This document shows, piece after piece, positions 15,968 to 26,097 of a DNA stretch of 48,832 nt. The DNA is from Tsukamurella sp. 8F. GTDB taxonomy: Bacteria > Actinomycetota > Actinomycetes > Mycobacteriales > Mycobacteriaceae. The notes beneath the pieces were generated by a model. That model was not told the origin of the DNA, searched no databases, and saw nothing but the letters and a program-made list of their open reading frames with translations. The DNA lies in assembly GCF_029167375.1 (NCBI RefSeq), contig NZ_JARFTP010000031.1:1-48832 (forward strand). Reading direction: 5' to 3'. Position 1 is the first letter of the stretch. Each line of letters opens with the position of its first letter. The position numbers and the translations under genes were made by a program.

Positions 15968-16341
15968 GCGCCGCCGTACGGGCCGTCGGTGTGCGGATCG
16001 TCGGGGTCGCTGCCGGTACGGCGCAGCGGCTCGTCGTCGAACGGCCACCCCTTGCGCTCGAGGCGCTCCCGGACACGTCGGACATCGTTCTCGGAAGGCA
16101 GCTGATGCGTGCGCTGGGCTATCTCGGTGCCGGCGTCGACGCGGCTGATCGGCTCGATACCCTCGGGGGTGACCGTGGCGTTCTCGATGAGACGGCGGGT
16201 GACCGCCTTGACCTCGTCCTGCGTGAGCTGCCGTTCGAGCAGCGCGAGCAGTGGCTGGTAGTCGGTGTGCGGCACGCCGTCCGGATAACCGGCGCGCAGC
16301 CAGTCCACGATGCGTGTCACGAAGCCCTGGCCTCGAGCCAT
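15964..16341 (-). CDS. DUF3349 protein (Rv0543c-like), longer copy
   Basis: 125 residues. The DUF3349 core (about 1-105) begins FVTRIVDWLRAGYPDGVP, then TDYQPLLALLERQLTQDEV and a terminal VRRVRERLERKGWPF. It is followed by an acidic, Pro/Asp/Gly-rich tail. The family forms a small helical bundle of unknown function; a solution structure exists for the M. tuberculosis member. It overlaps the menE start by 4 nt. The ATG at 16341 has a GAGAGGATGAG Shine-Dalgarno-like sequence. A shorter paralogue sits 85 bp upstream, across a strong hairpin. The association with menE and pitA is conserved but its meaning is unknown. Confidence 0.88.
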   Translation of the reverse strand: MARGQGFVTRIVDWLRAGYPDGVPHTDYQPLLALLERQLTQDEVKAVTRRLIENATVTPEGIEPISRVDAGTEIAQRTHQLPSENDVRRVRERLERKGWPFDDEPLRRTGSDPDDPHTDGPYGGA

Positions 16342-16361
16342 GATCTCATCCTCTCGCTGAA

Positions 16362-16404
16362 CCGGATCAGCCCCTCATCCCACCAGGATAAGGGGCTGAT
16401 CCGG
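16362..16404. promoter_or_regulatory. 14-bp-stem hairpin between the two DUF3349 genes
   Basis: Perfect inverted repeat CCGGATCAGCCCCT (16362-16375) and its complement (16391-16404) with a 15-nt loop. It lies in the 84-bp gap after the first DUF3349 gene and ends about 20 nt before the second one's ATG. There is no T-run. Transcriptional attenuation, partial termination or mRNA stabilisation between pitA/DUF3349 and DUF3349/menE are all possible. Confidence 0.6.
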
Positions 16405-16425
16405 TCGTGTCCGTGCGGGCGGGCC

Positions 16426-16737
16426 CTAGTTGAAGCCGGTGAGCGGCCAGCCGCCGGCGGCGAGCCGGGCGGCCACGGTGCGCAGGTCGTCCGCGCTGGG
16501 CTCGGCTTGAGTTACCTTCGTGATCGCGTCCTCGATCTCCTTGCGGTCCAGCGAGCCCTCGGGCCGGGAGGCGAGCAGGCGGCCGATCACCTGGTGCAGC
16601 TCGTCGTCCGACAGGTTGCGCTTCAGCAGGGCGAGCAGGGGGAAGTAGTCCTTCGGCGGCACGCCCTCCGGGTAGCCCTGTCGCAGCCACTCGAGCACCT
16701 GCGTGAAGACGTTGTCCTGGGTGTTCTGCGTGGTCAT
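16426..16737 (-). CDS. DUF3349 protein, shorter paralogue
   Basis: 103 residues. The core resembles the neighbouring copy: VFTQVLEWLRQGYPEGVPPKDYF aligns with its WLRAGYPDGVPHTDYQ, then PLLALLKRNLSDDELHQVIG, and a terminal VAARLAAGGWPL. It lacks the acidic tail of the longer copy. Tandem duplication followed by divergence is the simplest explanation. Function unknown. ATG at 16737; the small membrane-protein gene ends 7 nt upstream, so it is probably co-transcribed from the pitA side. Confidence 0.86.
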   Translation of the reverse strand: MTTQNTQDNVFTQVLEWLRQGYPEGVPPKDYFPLLALLKRNLSDDELHQVIGRLLASRPEGSLDRKEIEDAITKVTQAEPSADDLRTVAARLAAGGWPLTGFN

Positions 16738-16744
16738 GGCGCTC

Positions 16745-17047
16745 CTACTTCTTGTCCACGAGCGTGGGGTAGATGTTGTCGAAGCTCACCTTCATGCCGA
16801 AGCCGGGAGCCACGATGACCATGAGGCCGATCACGACTGCGACGACAACGACGATGAAGGCGACCGCGGCGATGACGTTGCCCAGCGGGTTCGGCTTGTG
16901 CACCTGCCCGTCGGCGGCCTCGTGGCCGTTGCCCATGGCGATGCCGCGCACGCCGACCGCGAACAGGGCCGGCAGCCCTGCGCCGAGTATGAGGCCGATG
17001 ACGAGGATCTTCCAGATGGCGCTGAAAAGAACGGTGACCTGATCCAT
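16745..17047 (-). CDS. Small two-helix membrane protein (Rv0544c-like)
   Basis: 100 residues with two hydrophobic segments (IWKILVIGLILGAGLPALFAVG near residue 10-32 and VIAAVAFIVVVVAVVIGLMVIV near 60-82), a polar loop containing HEAADGQVHKPNP between them, and a short C-terminal segment ending TLVDKK. Function is unknown. The ATG at 17047 lies 5 nt after the pitA stop, so it is in the pitA operon. The same order (pitA, small membrane protein, DUF3349, menE) occurs in Mycobacterium, which suggests it may be an accessory subunit of the phosphate permease. This is inference from gene order only. Confidence 0.82.
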   Translation of the reverse strand: MDQVTVLFSAIWKILVIGLILGAGLPALFAVGVRGIAMGNGHEAADGQVHKPNPLGNVIAAVAFIVVVVAVVIGLMVIVAPGFGMKVSFDNIYPTLVDKK

Positions 17048-17052
17048 GACGG

Positions 17053-18303
17053 TTAGACCTTCGCAATCTTCTGGTCGGCGGGGACGATGGAGCCCGACTC
17101 GTCCCACTCGGCGTTGACGTTCCCAGCGTCGACCTTCTGCTGCTGGGCGCGGTAGTACATGTAGCCGGCGAGGCCGAGCAGGATCGCGAACACGACCAGG
17201 GGGCCGGCGATCCCGGGGATGTAGTGGGCGATGAACCACATGATCGCGCCGACGACCGCGGCGGCCGGGAGTGTGATGACCCACGCCGTGACCATGCGCA
17301 GCGCGACGCCCCAGCGGACCTGTGCGCCGGGCTTGCCGACTCCGGCGCCGAGGATCGAGCCGGTTGCGACGTGCGTCGTCGACAGTGCGAAGCCGAGGTG
17401 GCTCGAGACCAGGATGACGGTCGCGGACGCGGCCTCGGCGGCCATACCCTGCTGCGGGGTGATCTCGATCAGCCCCTTGCCGAGCGTGCGGATGATGCGC
17501 CAGCCGCCGATGTAGGTGCCGAGCGCGATCGCGAGGGCGCAGGCGAACTTGACCCAGACGGGGACCCCCTCGGTGGAGTGCCAGGCGAACATCCCGGTGC
17601 TGTCCGGGGTGCTGGCGCTGTAGCCGATCAGCGCGAGGGTGATGACACCCATGGTCTTCTGCGCATCACCGGTGCCGTGTGCGAGCGAGACCATCGAGGC
17701 GGTGCCGATCTGGCCCCAGCGGAAGCCCTCCTCGGTGAACCGCTCGGCGATGCCGGTGACGATCTTGAAGACGACGAACGTACCGATCGCAGCCACGACG
17801 CCGGCGATCACCGGCGAGAACAGCGCGGGGAGGATCACCTTGCCGAATACGCCGTCGAGCTTGCCGTGGCCGTTCCAGACGACGCCGGAGATGCCGAGGG
17901 CGGCGAGAGCGGCACCGATGAGGCCGCCGAACAGCGCGTGCGAACTGGAGCTCGGTAGACCGAGCAGCCAGGTGAGCAGGTTCCAGACGATGCCGCCGAC
18001 CAGTCCGGCCATGACGATCACGAGAAGCGCTCGCCCGTGGTTCGCCGTGAACTCCGCCTTGGGCGCTCCGGACTTGTCCTGGATCTTGATGACCGAGTTG
18101 GTGACGGTCAGGGCGACCTCCACGGAGAGGAAGGCGCCTACGAGATTGAGGATCGCGGACAGCGTGACCGCCGTCTTGGGCTTGAGGGCACCGGTAGCGA
18201 TGGACGTGGCCATCGCGTTCCCGGTGTCGTGGAAGCCGTTGGTGAAATCGAATGCCAAGGCAATGACGATCACCAAGAGCAAGATGATCAGTTCGCTGTT
18301 CAT
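17053..18303 (-). CDS. pitA: Low-affinity inorganic phosphate transporter PitA
   Basis: 416-residue PiT-family (PF01384) permease, probably a proton-coupled metal-phosphate symporter. The duplicated PiT signature is visible: FDFTNGFHDTGNAMATSIATG near the N-terminus and ALSTTHVATGSILGAGVG near residue 320. The PSSSSHALFGGLIGAAL segment is also present. About ten transmembrane helices can be counted, with a short hydrophilic C-terminus. The ATG at 18303 gives the standard N-terminus MNSELIILLLV; further upstream sequence is not family-like. A PHO-box-like direct repeat overlaps the likely -35 region (18400-18417), so phosphate-starvation control is suggested. The small membrane protein, DUF3349 genes and menE follow. 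Confidence 0.95.
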   Translation of the reverse strand: MNSELIILLLVIVIALAFDFTNGFHDTGNAMATSIATGALKPKTAVTLSAILNLVGAFLSVEVALTVTNSVIKIQDKSGAPKAEFTANHGRALLVIVMAGLVGGIVWNLLTWLLGLPSSSSHALFGGLIGAALAALGISGVVWNGHGKLDGVFGKVILPALFSPVIAGVVAAIGTFVVFKIVTGIAERFTEEGFRWGQIGTASMVSLAHGTGDAQKTMGVITLALIGYSASTPDSTGMFAWHSTEGVPVWVKFACALAIALGTYIGGWRIIRTLGKGLIEITPQQGMAAEAASATVILVSSHLGFALSTTHVATGSILGAGVGKPGAQVRWGVALRMVTAWVITLPAAAVVGAIMWFIAHYIPGIAGPLVVFAILLGLAGYMYYRAQQQKVDAGNVNAEWDESGSIVPADQKIAKV

Positions 18304-18385
18304 GAGGTGGATTCTGCTGCCCTTCACTTCAATGCACCAAACGGAGCCGACGGCCGAATTGTGCCATTGACCTGGGGATTCCGCC

Positions 18386-18417
18386 CCTATATGGAGACAG
18401 TTCACCCAATGTTCATC
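18386..18417 (-). promoter_or_regulatory. PHO-box-like direct repeat and -10 for pitA
   Basis: GTTCACC (18400-18406) and GTTCATC (18411-18417) form a direct repeat with 11-bp period, the spacing of PhoP/RegX3-type boxes (GTTCACC repeats). On the minus strand a TATAGG hexamer (18391-18386) lies 17 bp downstream, so the box covers the -35 position, as for an activator-dependent promoter. The pitA ATG is about 80 bp further on. Confidence 0.55.
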
Positions 18418-18496
18418 AACCGTCGGCCGGGTAGCCTCCCGGGCCGCGCACCGCGCGTGTCCGCGGTGCGCCCGGACCCGTGTCTAGGATCACCGC

Positions 18497-19624
18497 ATGA
18501 CCTCACTGGACATCCGGGTGCTCGGGCAGGTGTCGATGTCGGTAGGGGGCGCCCCTAACGAGGTGTCCGGGGTGAAGCCGCGGTCCGTGTTGGCGATCCT
18601 CGTGCTCAACCGGAACCGGGCGGTCACCGTGGACTCGCTGAGTGAGCAGGTGTGGGACGGCAACCCGCCGGCGTCGGCGGTCGCGAGTCTCCAGGTCTTC
18701 GTGTCGGGCCTGCGCAAGGCGCTGCGCGGACCTGACGGCGGATCCGGTTTCGACGGCCGACTCGTCACCGCCGGGCGGACGTATCGCCTCGATCTCGACC
18801 CCGAACAGTCCGATATCGGGCGCTTCGACGCGTCCCGCCGCCGCGGTGCCGAGCTCGCCGCAGCGGGCCGGTACGAGCAGGCGTCGCTCGCCTACGCGAA
18901 GGCTCTCGCGGAGTTCCGCGGCGACCCGGTCGCAGACCTCCGTGGACTGCAGTTCGCCGACACGTTCGCGCTCGGGATGGAGGAGGAGCGAGCGGCTGCG
19001 CAGTCCGCTATGTACGACGCGGAGATCGCGGCCGGACGCGCGTCGGCTGTCGTCGGCGACCTGCGGCGGCTCGTCACGGAGAATCCCCTGCGCGAGCCGT
19101 TGTGGGCGCAGCTCATCAGCGCGTTGTACCTGTCGGGGCGGCAGGCCGACGCGCTCGACTCGTGCCGGGAACTGCGCCGGGTACTCGCCGACGAGCTGGG
19201 GATCGATCCGTCGCCCTCGCTGGTCGCTCTGGAGCAGTCGGTGCTGCGGCAGGAGCCGCTCGCCGCATCGCCCGTGGCGCGCACGGTCGATCCCCGGGCG
19301 TTCGAGAAGACGGAGACCGACGTCGGCGACGGTGCGGTGCTCGCGCGCGGGCGCCTCGTAGCGCCGGACGGCACCGAGTACCCCGTTGCGGGTGAGGTCC
19401 GGCTCGGCCGGCTGCCCGACAACGACATCCCCGTGGACGACACCAAGGTGTCCCGCGAGCATGCGATCATCACACCCACCGTCGCGGGTTTCACGGTCCG
19501 CGACCTGCAGTCTTCCAACGGCACGTATGTGGGCGACCGACGGGTCGAGGGGTCCGCTGTGCTGGCCGACGGTGACGAACTCCGCGTCGGGCGTGTGATC
19601 TTCCGGTTCGCCGTGGACGTCTAG
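18497..19624 (+). CDS. EmbR-like regulator (winged helix, BTAD, FHA)
   Basis: 375-residue transcription factor with the EmbR/SARP-FHA architecture. Residues 1 to about 95 are an OmpR/PhoB-type winged helix (VKPRSVLAILVLNRNRAVTV, then ASLQVFVSGLRKAL). About 100-250 is a bacterial transcriptional activation domain (BTAD) with TPR-like helices (YEQASLAYAKALAEFRGDPV). About 290-375 is an FHA domain with the phosphothreonine-binding residues (RLGRLPDNDI, VSREHAII, SSNGTYVGDR). In mycobacteria EmbR is phosphorylated by Ser/Thr kinases and acts on arabinosyltransferase genes; no emb genes are in this window, so the target is unknown. The ATG is leaderless-like: TAGGAT (18485-18490) ends 6 nt upstream. 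Confidence 0.9.
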   Translation: MTSLDIRVLGQVSMSVGGAPNEVSGVKPRSVLAILVLNRNRAVTVDSLSEQVWDGNPPASAVASLQVFVSGLRKALRGPDGGSGFDGRLVTAGRTYRLDLDPEQSDIGRFDASRRRGAELAAAGRYEQASLAYAKALAEFRGDPVADLRGLQFADTFALGMEEERAAAQSAMYDAEIAAGRASAVVGDLRRLVTENPLREPLWAQLISALYLSGRQADALDSCRELRRVLADELGIDPSPSLVALEQSVLRQEPLAASPVARTVDPRAFEKTETDVGDGAVLARGRLVAPDGTEYPVAGEVRLGRLPDNDIPVDDTKVSREHAIITPTVAGFTVRDLQSSNGTYVGDRRVEGSAVLADGDELRVGRVIFRFAVDV

Positions 19625-19703
19625 GGAGTGCTGCCGGACCCGGGCCTGTCGTGTGCCGATCCGTCCAAGCCGTCGGCGTGAGGTGTGCGGCATCCTCGAA
19701 TAC

Positions 19704-20123
19704 ATGACGCTCTACGACGACGCCGGAGGGTTCGACGCCCTGCTTGCGCTGTGCCGCCGCTGGCACGACCTGTGCCTGGCGGATCCCGTTGCAGCCCATC
19801 CGTTCTCGCACCCTGGACAACATCCGCAGCACGACGAGCGGCTCGCCGCCTACCTGGCGGAGGCGCTCGGCGGCCCACCGCTCTACACGGCGGGCTACGG
19901 CGACGAGTCGCTCGTACAGCGCATGCACGCCGGCAACGGTGAGCACCACGAGCTCGACGAGATCTGCCTGCGTCTGTTCGACCGCGCGCTCGAGGACACC
20001 GCCGTCCCGGCTCATGCCGCCGCGCGGATCTCGCGCTACTTCCGCACGGCCACCGAGGCGATGGGCCGCTACTCGGCCAGTCGCGGCCTGGTCCCCGCCG
20101 GGCTACCACTCAATCGTGCGTAG
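19704..20123 (+). CDS. Truncated haemoglobin-like (group II) globin
   Basis: 139-residue 2/2 globin-fold protein. Family features are TLYDDAGGFDALLALCRRWHD at the N-terminus, HPFSH/HPQHDERLAAYLAEALGGPP in the middle, and YGDESLVQRMHAGNGEH, which should contain the proximal histidine (MHAGN). Group II truncated haemoglobins bind O2/NO and act in detoxification or oxygen chemistry. The ATG at 19704 gives the usual N-terminus; the frame is open further upstream with GTG at 19683 as an alternative, and no good Shine-Dalgarno is visible. It follows the EmbR-like gene by 79 bp and may be co-transcribed. It converges on the GGDEF gene. Confidence 0.85.
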   Translation: MTLYDDAGGFDALLALCRRWHDLCLADPVAAHPFSHPGQHPQHDERLAAYLAEALGGPPLYTAGYGDESLVQRMHAGNGEHHELDEICLRLFDRALEDTAVPAHAAARISRYFRTATEAMGRYSASRGLVPAGLPLNRA

Positions 20124-20168
20124 TTCCGGCCCTCGTACTCGATCAGAGGGTTCGGGTCGGATAGCAGG

Positions 20169-21023
20169 TCAGCAGTGCGACGGGCGGCCGTTCTTGGCCT
20201 GATACATCGCCACGTCGGCGCGATGCAGCGCCCGATCGAGCGATTCGCTGCCGGACCGCAGCGTGGCGACGCCGACCGAGACGCTGGGGACCAGCACGTT
20301 CTCGCCCATGCGGGCGCGGGTCGCCTCCAGTGGGGCGGCGAGCCGTGCGGCGAAGCGGGCGGCGTCGGCGAACGAATCCGCCGGAACGCACACGACGAAT
20401 TCGTCCCCCGACCAACGACCGATGACGGCGCCGGCCGGCGCGCCTCTGCTGAGGCCGGCCGCCACCGCACTCAAGACGCTGTCACCCACGGCGTGCCCGA
20501 AAGTGTCGTTGACGCCCTTCAGGTCATCCACGTCGATCATGGCTACGAGCATGTCGGTCGACGGGTAGTGCGTCGCCAGCTGCGAACGCAACCCGCGCCG
20601 GTTCAGCAGATCCGTGAGGTCGTCGTGAGTAGCGCTGTGCTCGAGCGCGTCCCGCTCGCCGAGCGGGTCGATGACGCCGAGGACGACGGTGTCGCTCTCG
20701 CGATCGAGCACGGTCTTGCAGACACGGGTCTGTACGACTGATCCGTCACGCCGGATGAGGCGTCGGTTCACGCCGGCTCCGTCACCCTGCCCTGAGAAAC
20801 CCTCCGCCGCCTCGTCGTTTCGCTGCGTGAGGTCGGCCGGGTGGATGACATCTGCGGCACTCCGACCGATGAGTTCGTCGCGGTCGTAACCGAGCAGTCG
20901 GGCGTACGCCTCGTTCGCGTCCAGGATGCGGCCGCTGAGGTCGTGCAGGACCATCGGACTCTGCGCCTGCTGGAAGGCGGTGCGATATAGGGAGCACGAC
21001 AGGCCCGATTCACTACGGTGCAT
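20169..21023 (-). CDS. PAS-GGDEF diguanylate cyclase-like protein (SGDEF motif)
   Basis: 284-residue soluble signalling protein. A PAS domain spans residues about 15-120 (SPMVLHDLSGRILDANEAYA, GRSAADVIHPAD). A GGDEF domain spans about 128-284 (THDDLTDLLNRRGL, IDVDDLKGVNDTFGHAVGD). The active-site loop reads SGDEF at residues 205-209, and no RxxD inhibitory site is seen five residues before it. SGDEF proteins are often still active in making cyclic di-GMP, but activity is not assured. ATG at 21023 is leaderless-like: TACGAT (minus 21035-21030) ends 6 nt upstream. It stands alone, with no EAL partner nearby; the YajQ family member at 37604-38095 is a possible nucleotide receptor. Confidence 0.9.
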   Translation of the reverse strand: MHRSESGLSCSLYRTAFQQAQSPMVLHDLSGRILDANEAYARLLGYDRDELIGRSAADVIHPADLTQRNDEAAEGFSGQGDGAGVNRRLIRRDGSVVQTRVCKTVLDRESDTVVLGVIDPLGERDALEHSATHDDLTDLLNRRGLRSQLATHYPSTDMLVAMIDVDDLKGVNDTFGHAVGDSVLSAVAAGLSRGAPAGAVIGRWSGDEFVVCVPADSFADAARFAARLAAPLEATRARMGENVLVPSVSVGVATLRSGSESLDRALHRADVAMYQAKNGRPSHC

Positions 21024-21117
21024 AGTGGAATCGTATCCACGCCCGGCGCTCCCCGCCTGCGGACCGCCTGTGGGGCCGACGCCGGCGTACGTCTTCTTCC
21101 GTCTTCCGAACCGGCGC

Positions 21118-22044
21118 CTAGTAGTAGTACGGGTACGGGGACCAGTCCGGCGCGCGCTTCTCGAGGAACGCGTCGCGGCCCTCGACCGCCTCGTCGGTCA
21201 TGTACGCGAGGCGCGTGGCCTCGCCCGCGAACAGCTGCTGGCCCATGAGGCCGTCGTCGACGAGGTTGAACGCGTACTTGAGCATGCGCTGGGCCTGCGG
21301 CGACTTGCCCAGGATGTCGGCGGTCCACTCGAGTGCCACGTCCTCGAGGCGGTCGTGGTCGATCACGTCGTTGACCGCGCCCATCTCGTGCATCTCCTGC
21401 GCCGAGTACGTCCTCCCGCGGAAGAAGATCTCGCGCGCGAACTTCTGCCCCACCATCTGCGCGAGATAGGCGCTGCCGTACCCGGCGTCGAACGAGCCCA
21501 CGTCGGCGTCGGTCTGCTTGAACTTCGCGTGCTCGCGTGAGGCCAGCGTCAGGTCGCATACGACGTGCAGGCTGTGCCCGCCGCCTGCGGCCCACCCGTT
21601 CACCACCGCGATCACGATCTTCGGCATGAACCGGATCAGCCGCTGCACCTCGAGGATGTGCAGGCGCCCGCCCTCGGCCTTGGTGCGCGCTACGTCCACG
21701 CCGCCTGCGGTAGCGGCGGCGACGTCGGAGTCGTGGCTGGTCGCGTACTGGTAGCCGGAGCGCCCACGGATCCGCTGGTCGCCTCCCGAGCAGAACGCCC
21801 AGACGCCGTCCTTGGGCGCCGGTCCGTTGCCGGTGATCAGGACGGCGCCCACGTCCGGGGAGCGGCGTGCGTGGTCGAGTACGCGGTAGAGCTCGTCGAC
21901 GGTGTGCGGACGGAACGCATTGCGTACCTCGGGCCGGTCGAATGCCACGCGGACGGTGCCCTGCGTGCGGTGCCGGTGATACGTGATGTCTGTCAGGTCC
22001 TCGAAGCCGACAACGGTGTTCCACAGGTCCGGATTGAACGTCAC
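21118..22044 (-). CDS. menB: 1,4-dihydroxy-2-naphthoyl-CoA synthase MenB
   Basis: 308-residue crotonase-fold enzyme that cyclises o-succinylbenzoyl-CoA to 1,4-dihydroxy-2-naphthoyl-CoA in menaquinone synthesis. It shows VRVAFDRPEVRNAFRPHTVDE, the oxyanion-hole segment WAFCSGGDQRIRG, NGWAAGGGHSLHVVCDLTLAS, SFDAGYGSAYLAQMVGQKFA and the C-terminal SPYPYYY, all typical of MenB. The GTG start at 22044 is leaderless-like, with TAATGT ending 7 nt upstream. Divergent from the siderophore esterase across about 125 bp that holds an iron box. It is not adjacent to menE here, but menA, menE, menD and menG are all within 17 kb. Confidence 0.95.
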   Translation of the reverse strand: MTFNPDLWNTVVGFEDLTDITYHRHRTQGTVRVAFDRPEVRNAFRPHTVDELYRVLDHARRSPDVGAVLITGNGPAPKDGVWAFCSGGDQRIRGRSGYQYATSHDSDVAAATAGGVDVARTKAEGGRLHILEVQRLIRFMPKIVIAVVNGWAAGGGHSLHVVCDLTLASREHAKFKQTDADVGSFDAGYGSAYLAQMVGQKFAREIFFRGRTYSAQEMHEMGAVNDVIDHDRLEDVALEWTADILGKSPQAQRMLKYAFNLVDDGLMGQQLFAGEATRLAYMTDEAVEGRDAFLEKRAPDWSPYPYYY

Positions 22045-22101
22045 CCGCCCGACATTACGCCCGCGCCACCGCCCATCCGGAGACGCACCGCGGACTCGGC
22101 A

Positions 22102-22120
22102 AATGGCTAGGCTAGCCTTA
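22102..22120. promoter_or_regulatory. IdeR/DtxR-type iron box before the esterase gene
   Basis: The core GGCTAGGCTAGCC (22106-22118) is a perfect dyad with 6-bp arms around one G. The 19-bp window 22102-22120 matches the IdeR consensus TTAGGTTAGGCTAACCTAA at 13 positions, with all central positions kept. It lies 49-67 bp upstream of the esterase ATG. Iron-loaded IdeR would repress the gene. Confidence 0.65.
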
Positions 22121-22168
22121 TGCGCTGGCGAGTGGCATGGCCGGAGCGAGCGGAAGGAGCGGCGGGCG

Positions 22169-23314
22169 ATGGGGTTGCGTGCGGACGTCGACAGGCACGT
22201 CCTTCAGCGGATCGCGGTGGAGCCGCAGGTCCCCGACGTCGTCGCCGCCGGTGCCACGGGTCCGGTCCTGGGGCGCGTGGTCGACGGCCCCGACGGCGAG
22301 TTGCTCCGCGAGGTCACCTTCGTCTGGCGCGCGGCGCCGCGGCGCTGGCCGCTGTTGTTCGTGAACGGGTTCACCGACCGTACAGATCCCGGGCAGTCGC
22401 TCATGCACCACGCGGGTGGCGGGGTGTGGTGGCGGACCACCCTTCTGCCGCACGACGCCGTCGTCTCCTACCGATTCATCGACTGCGACCCGGACGAGAC
22501 CCTGCCGGACTGGCGGACGCTGCATCGTCGGGGGCGGGCGGATCGGGACGCGAAACTGCCTCGGGTGCCGCATTTCGCGGGCGGCGAGTCGTCCGTGCTC
22601 GCGATGCCGGACGCGCCCGAATGGACCCGATGGCCCGCGTGGGGACCGGATCCCGCGCGGTGGTGCCCCGAGGACCTCGGCGCCGGCCGCCGCGGGCGCG
22701 TCCGCCTCGCCGAGGGCGAGCCGCGTGCGTTACTCGTCCTGTTCGACGGAGAGGTCTGGGGCCGCCTGCCGGTCGGCGCGACGCTCCCGCAGGATATCGA
22801 CGTGGTGACCGTCGCGACCGGAGGCATCGAGGAGCGGCACGCGGACCTCACCGACCCGGAGCGCGCTGCTCGCCTGGTCGAGCGCGCCGTCGCCGCATGG
22901 GGCCGTAGCCGCGGCCTCATGCCGACGCCGCCGACGATCGTCGCAGGCCAGAGCCTCGGCGGCCTCGCTGCCGCTTCCGTTCTGGCCGCACGACCGGACC
23001 TGGTGCGCGGCGCTATCGCGCAGTCGCCGTCGCTGTGGTTCCGACCGGGCGACTCCGCCTCCGGGCCGGCGGCGCGGGATCGTCTCGACGACTCGATCCC
23101 GGCCTATGTGGTGCCGGCCGGCGGTGCCGGGCGTGGCGTGGTCGTACAGGTCGGCACGCACGAGGGGCGCGCCATGGCCGAGCGGGCGGAGCGCTACGCC
23201 TCCGAGATGCGCAGTGCCGGAGCGGAAGTCGACTACCTCGCCGTGCGCGGTGGGCACGATCTGGCCTGGTGGTTCCCCGGTCTGCTGCGTGCGGTCGACA
23301 CGTTGGTCGGGTAG
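22169..23314 (+). CDS. Enterochelin esterase (Fes/IroD)-like siderophore hydrolase
   Basis: 381-residue alpha/beta hydrolase. The N-terminal half (to about 170) has the Fes-type beta-domain (EVTFVWRAAPR, DAVVSYRFIDCDPDETLPDW). The C-terminal half is an esterase-D-like hydrolase with the nucleophile Ser262 in GQSLGGLAAAS and the catalytic histidine in VRGGHDLAWWF. The family cleaves catecholate or other ferric siderophores in the cytoplasm to release iron. A DtxR/IdeR-like box 49 bp upstream supports iron control. ATG at 22169 with GGAAGGAGC Shine-Dalgarno. No siderophore synthetase or transporter is in this window, so the cognate siderophore is unknown. Confidence 0.88.
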   Translation: MGLRADVDRHVLQRIAVEPQVPDVVAAGATGPVLGRVVDGPDGELLREVTFVWRAAPRRWPLLFVNGFTDRTDPGQSLMHHAGGGVWWRTTLLPHDAVVSYRFIDCDPDETLPDWRTLHRRGRADRDAKLPRVPHFAGGESSVLAMPDAPEWTRWPAWGPDPARWCPEDLGAGRRGRVRLAEGEPRALLVLFDGEVWGRLPVGATLPQDIDVVTVATGGIEERHADLTDPERAARLVERAVAAWGRSRGLMPTPPTIVAGQSLGGLAAASVLAARPDLVRGAIAQSPSLWFRPGDSASGPAARDRLDDSIPAYVVPAGGAGRGVVVQVGTHEGRAMAERAERYASEMRSAGAEVDYLAVRGGHDLAWWFPGLLRAVDTLVG

Positions 23315-23379
23315 CCCCCCGCGGTTTCGCGCAGGAATGAAGAAGCGGGCCGGGCGCGCGGCGGGCTAGGTTGGCATGC

Positions 23380-25782
<2,403 letters not shown>

Positions 25783-25802
25783 TCGTCGTGCTGCCGCCGG
25801 CT

Positions 25803-26093
25803 GTGTGGTGGGATCTCCGAGCCCCACCGGAGGTCGGCCTGCTGGAGGGCGCGGCCGACTCCTGCCGAACCGACGGCGTTGCTGTGGCACTCCGATCAGG
25901 ACGCCATGTATGCGACCTTCGTCGAACTACCGCGTGAGGGCACTGAGGAGACCTGTGGGAGCTGCTGTGGTCGTTCGTCCACGGCGAATATCAATACCGC
26001 GTGGACATGCGCTCGGGCGGCCTGCCCAACGAGAATCCCCCGGCGCTCGCGGCGATGACCAGCGCGCAGACGTTGGCGGCGCTCGCCGCGTAA
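25803..26093 (+). pseudogene. Possible decayed gene remnant in three frames
   Basis: The 315 bp between the UvrA-like gene and the next stop contains no intact gene. Three short stretches look protein-coding but in successive frames: PPEVGLLEGAADS from about 25825, LLWHSDQDAMYATFVELPRE from about 25879, and LWELLWSFVHGEYQYRVDM from 25953 to a TAA at 26091-26093. The last ends in an Ala-rich tail. This pattern suggests a small gene broken by two frameshifts, or sequencing indels. I do not recognise the family. A 6-bp GGTGGG/CCCACC hairpin at 25807-25828 may terminate the UvrA-like transcript. Confidence 0.35.
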
Positions 26094-26097
26094 CGCT

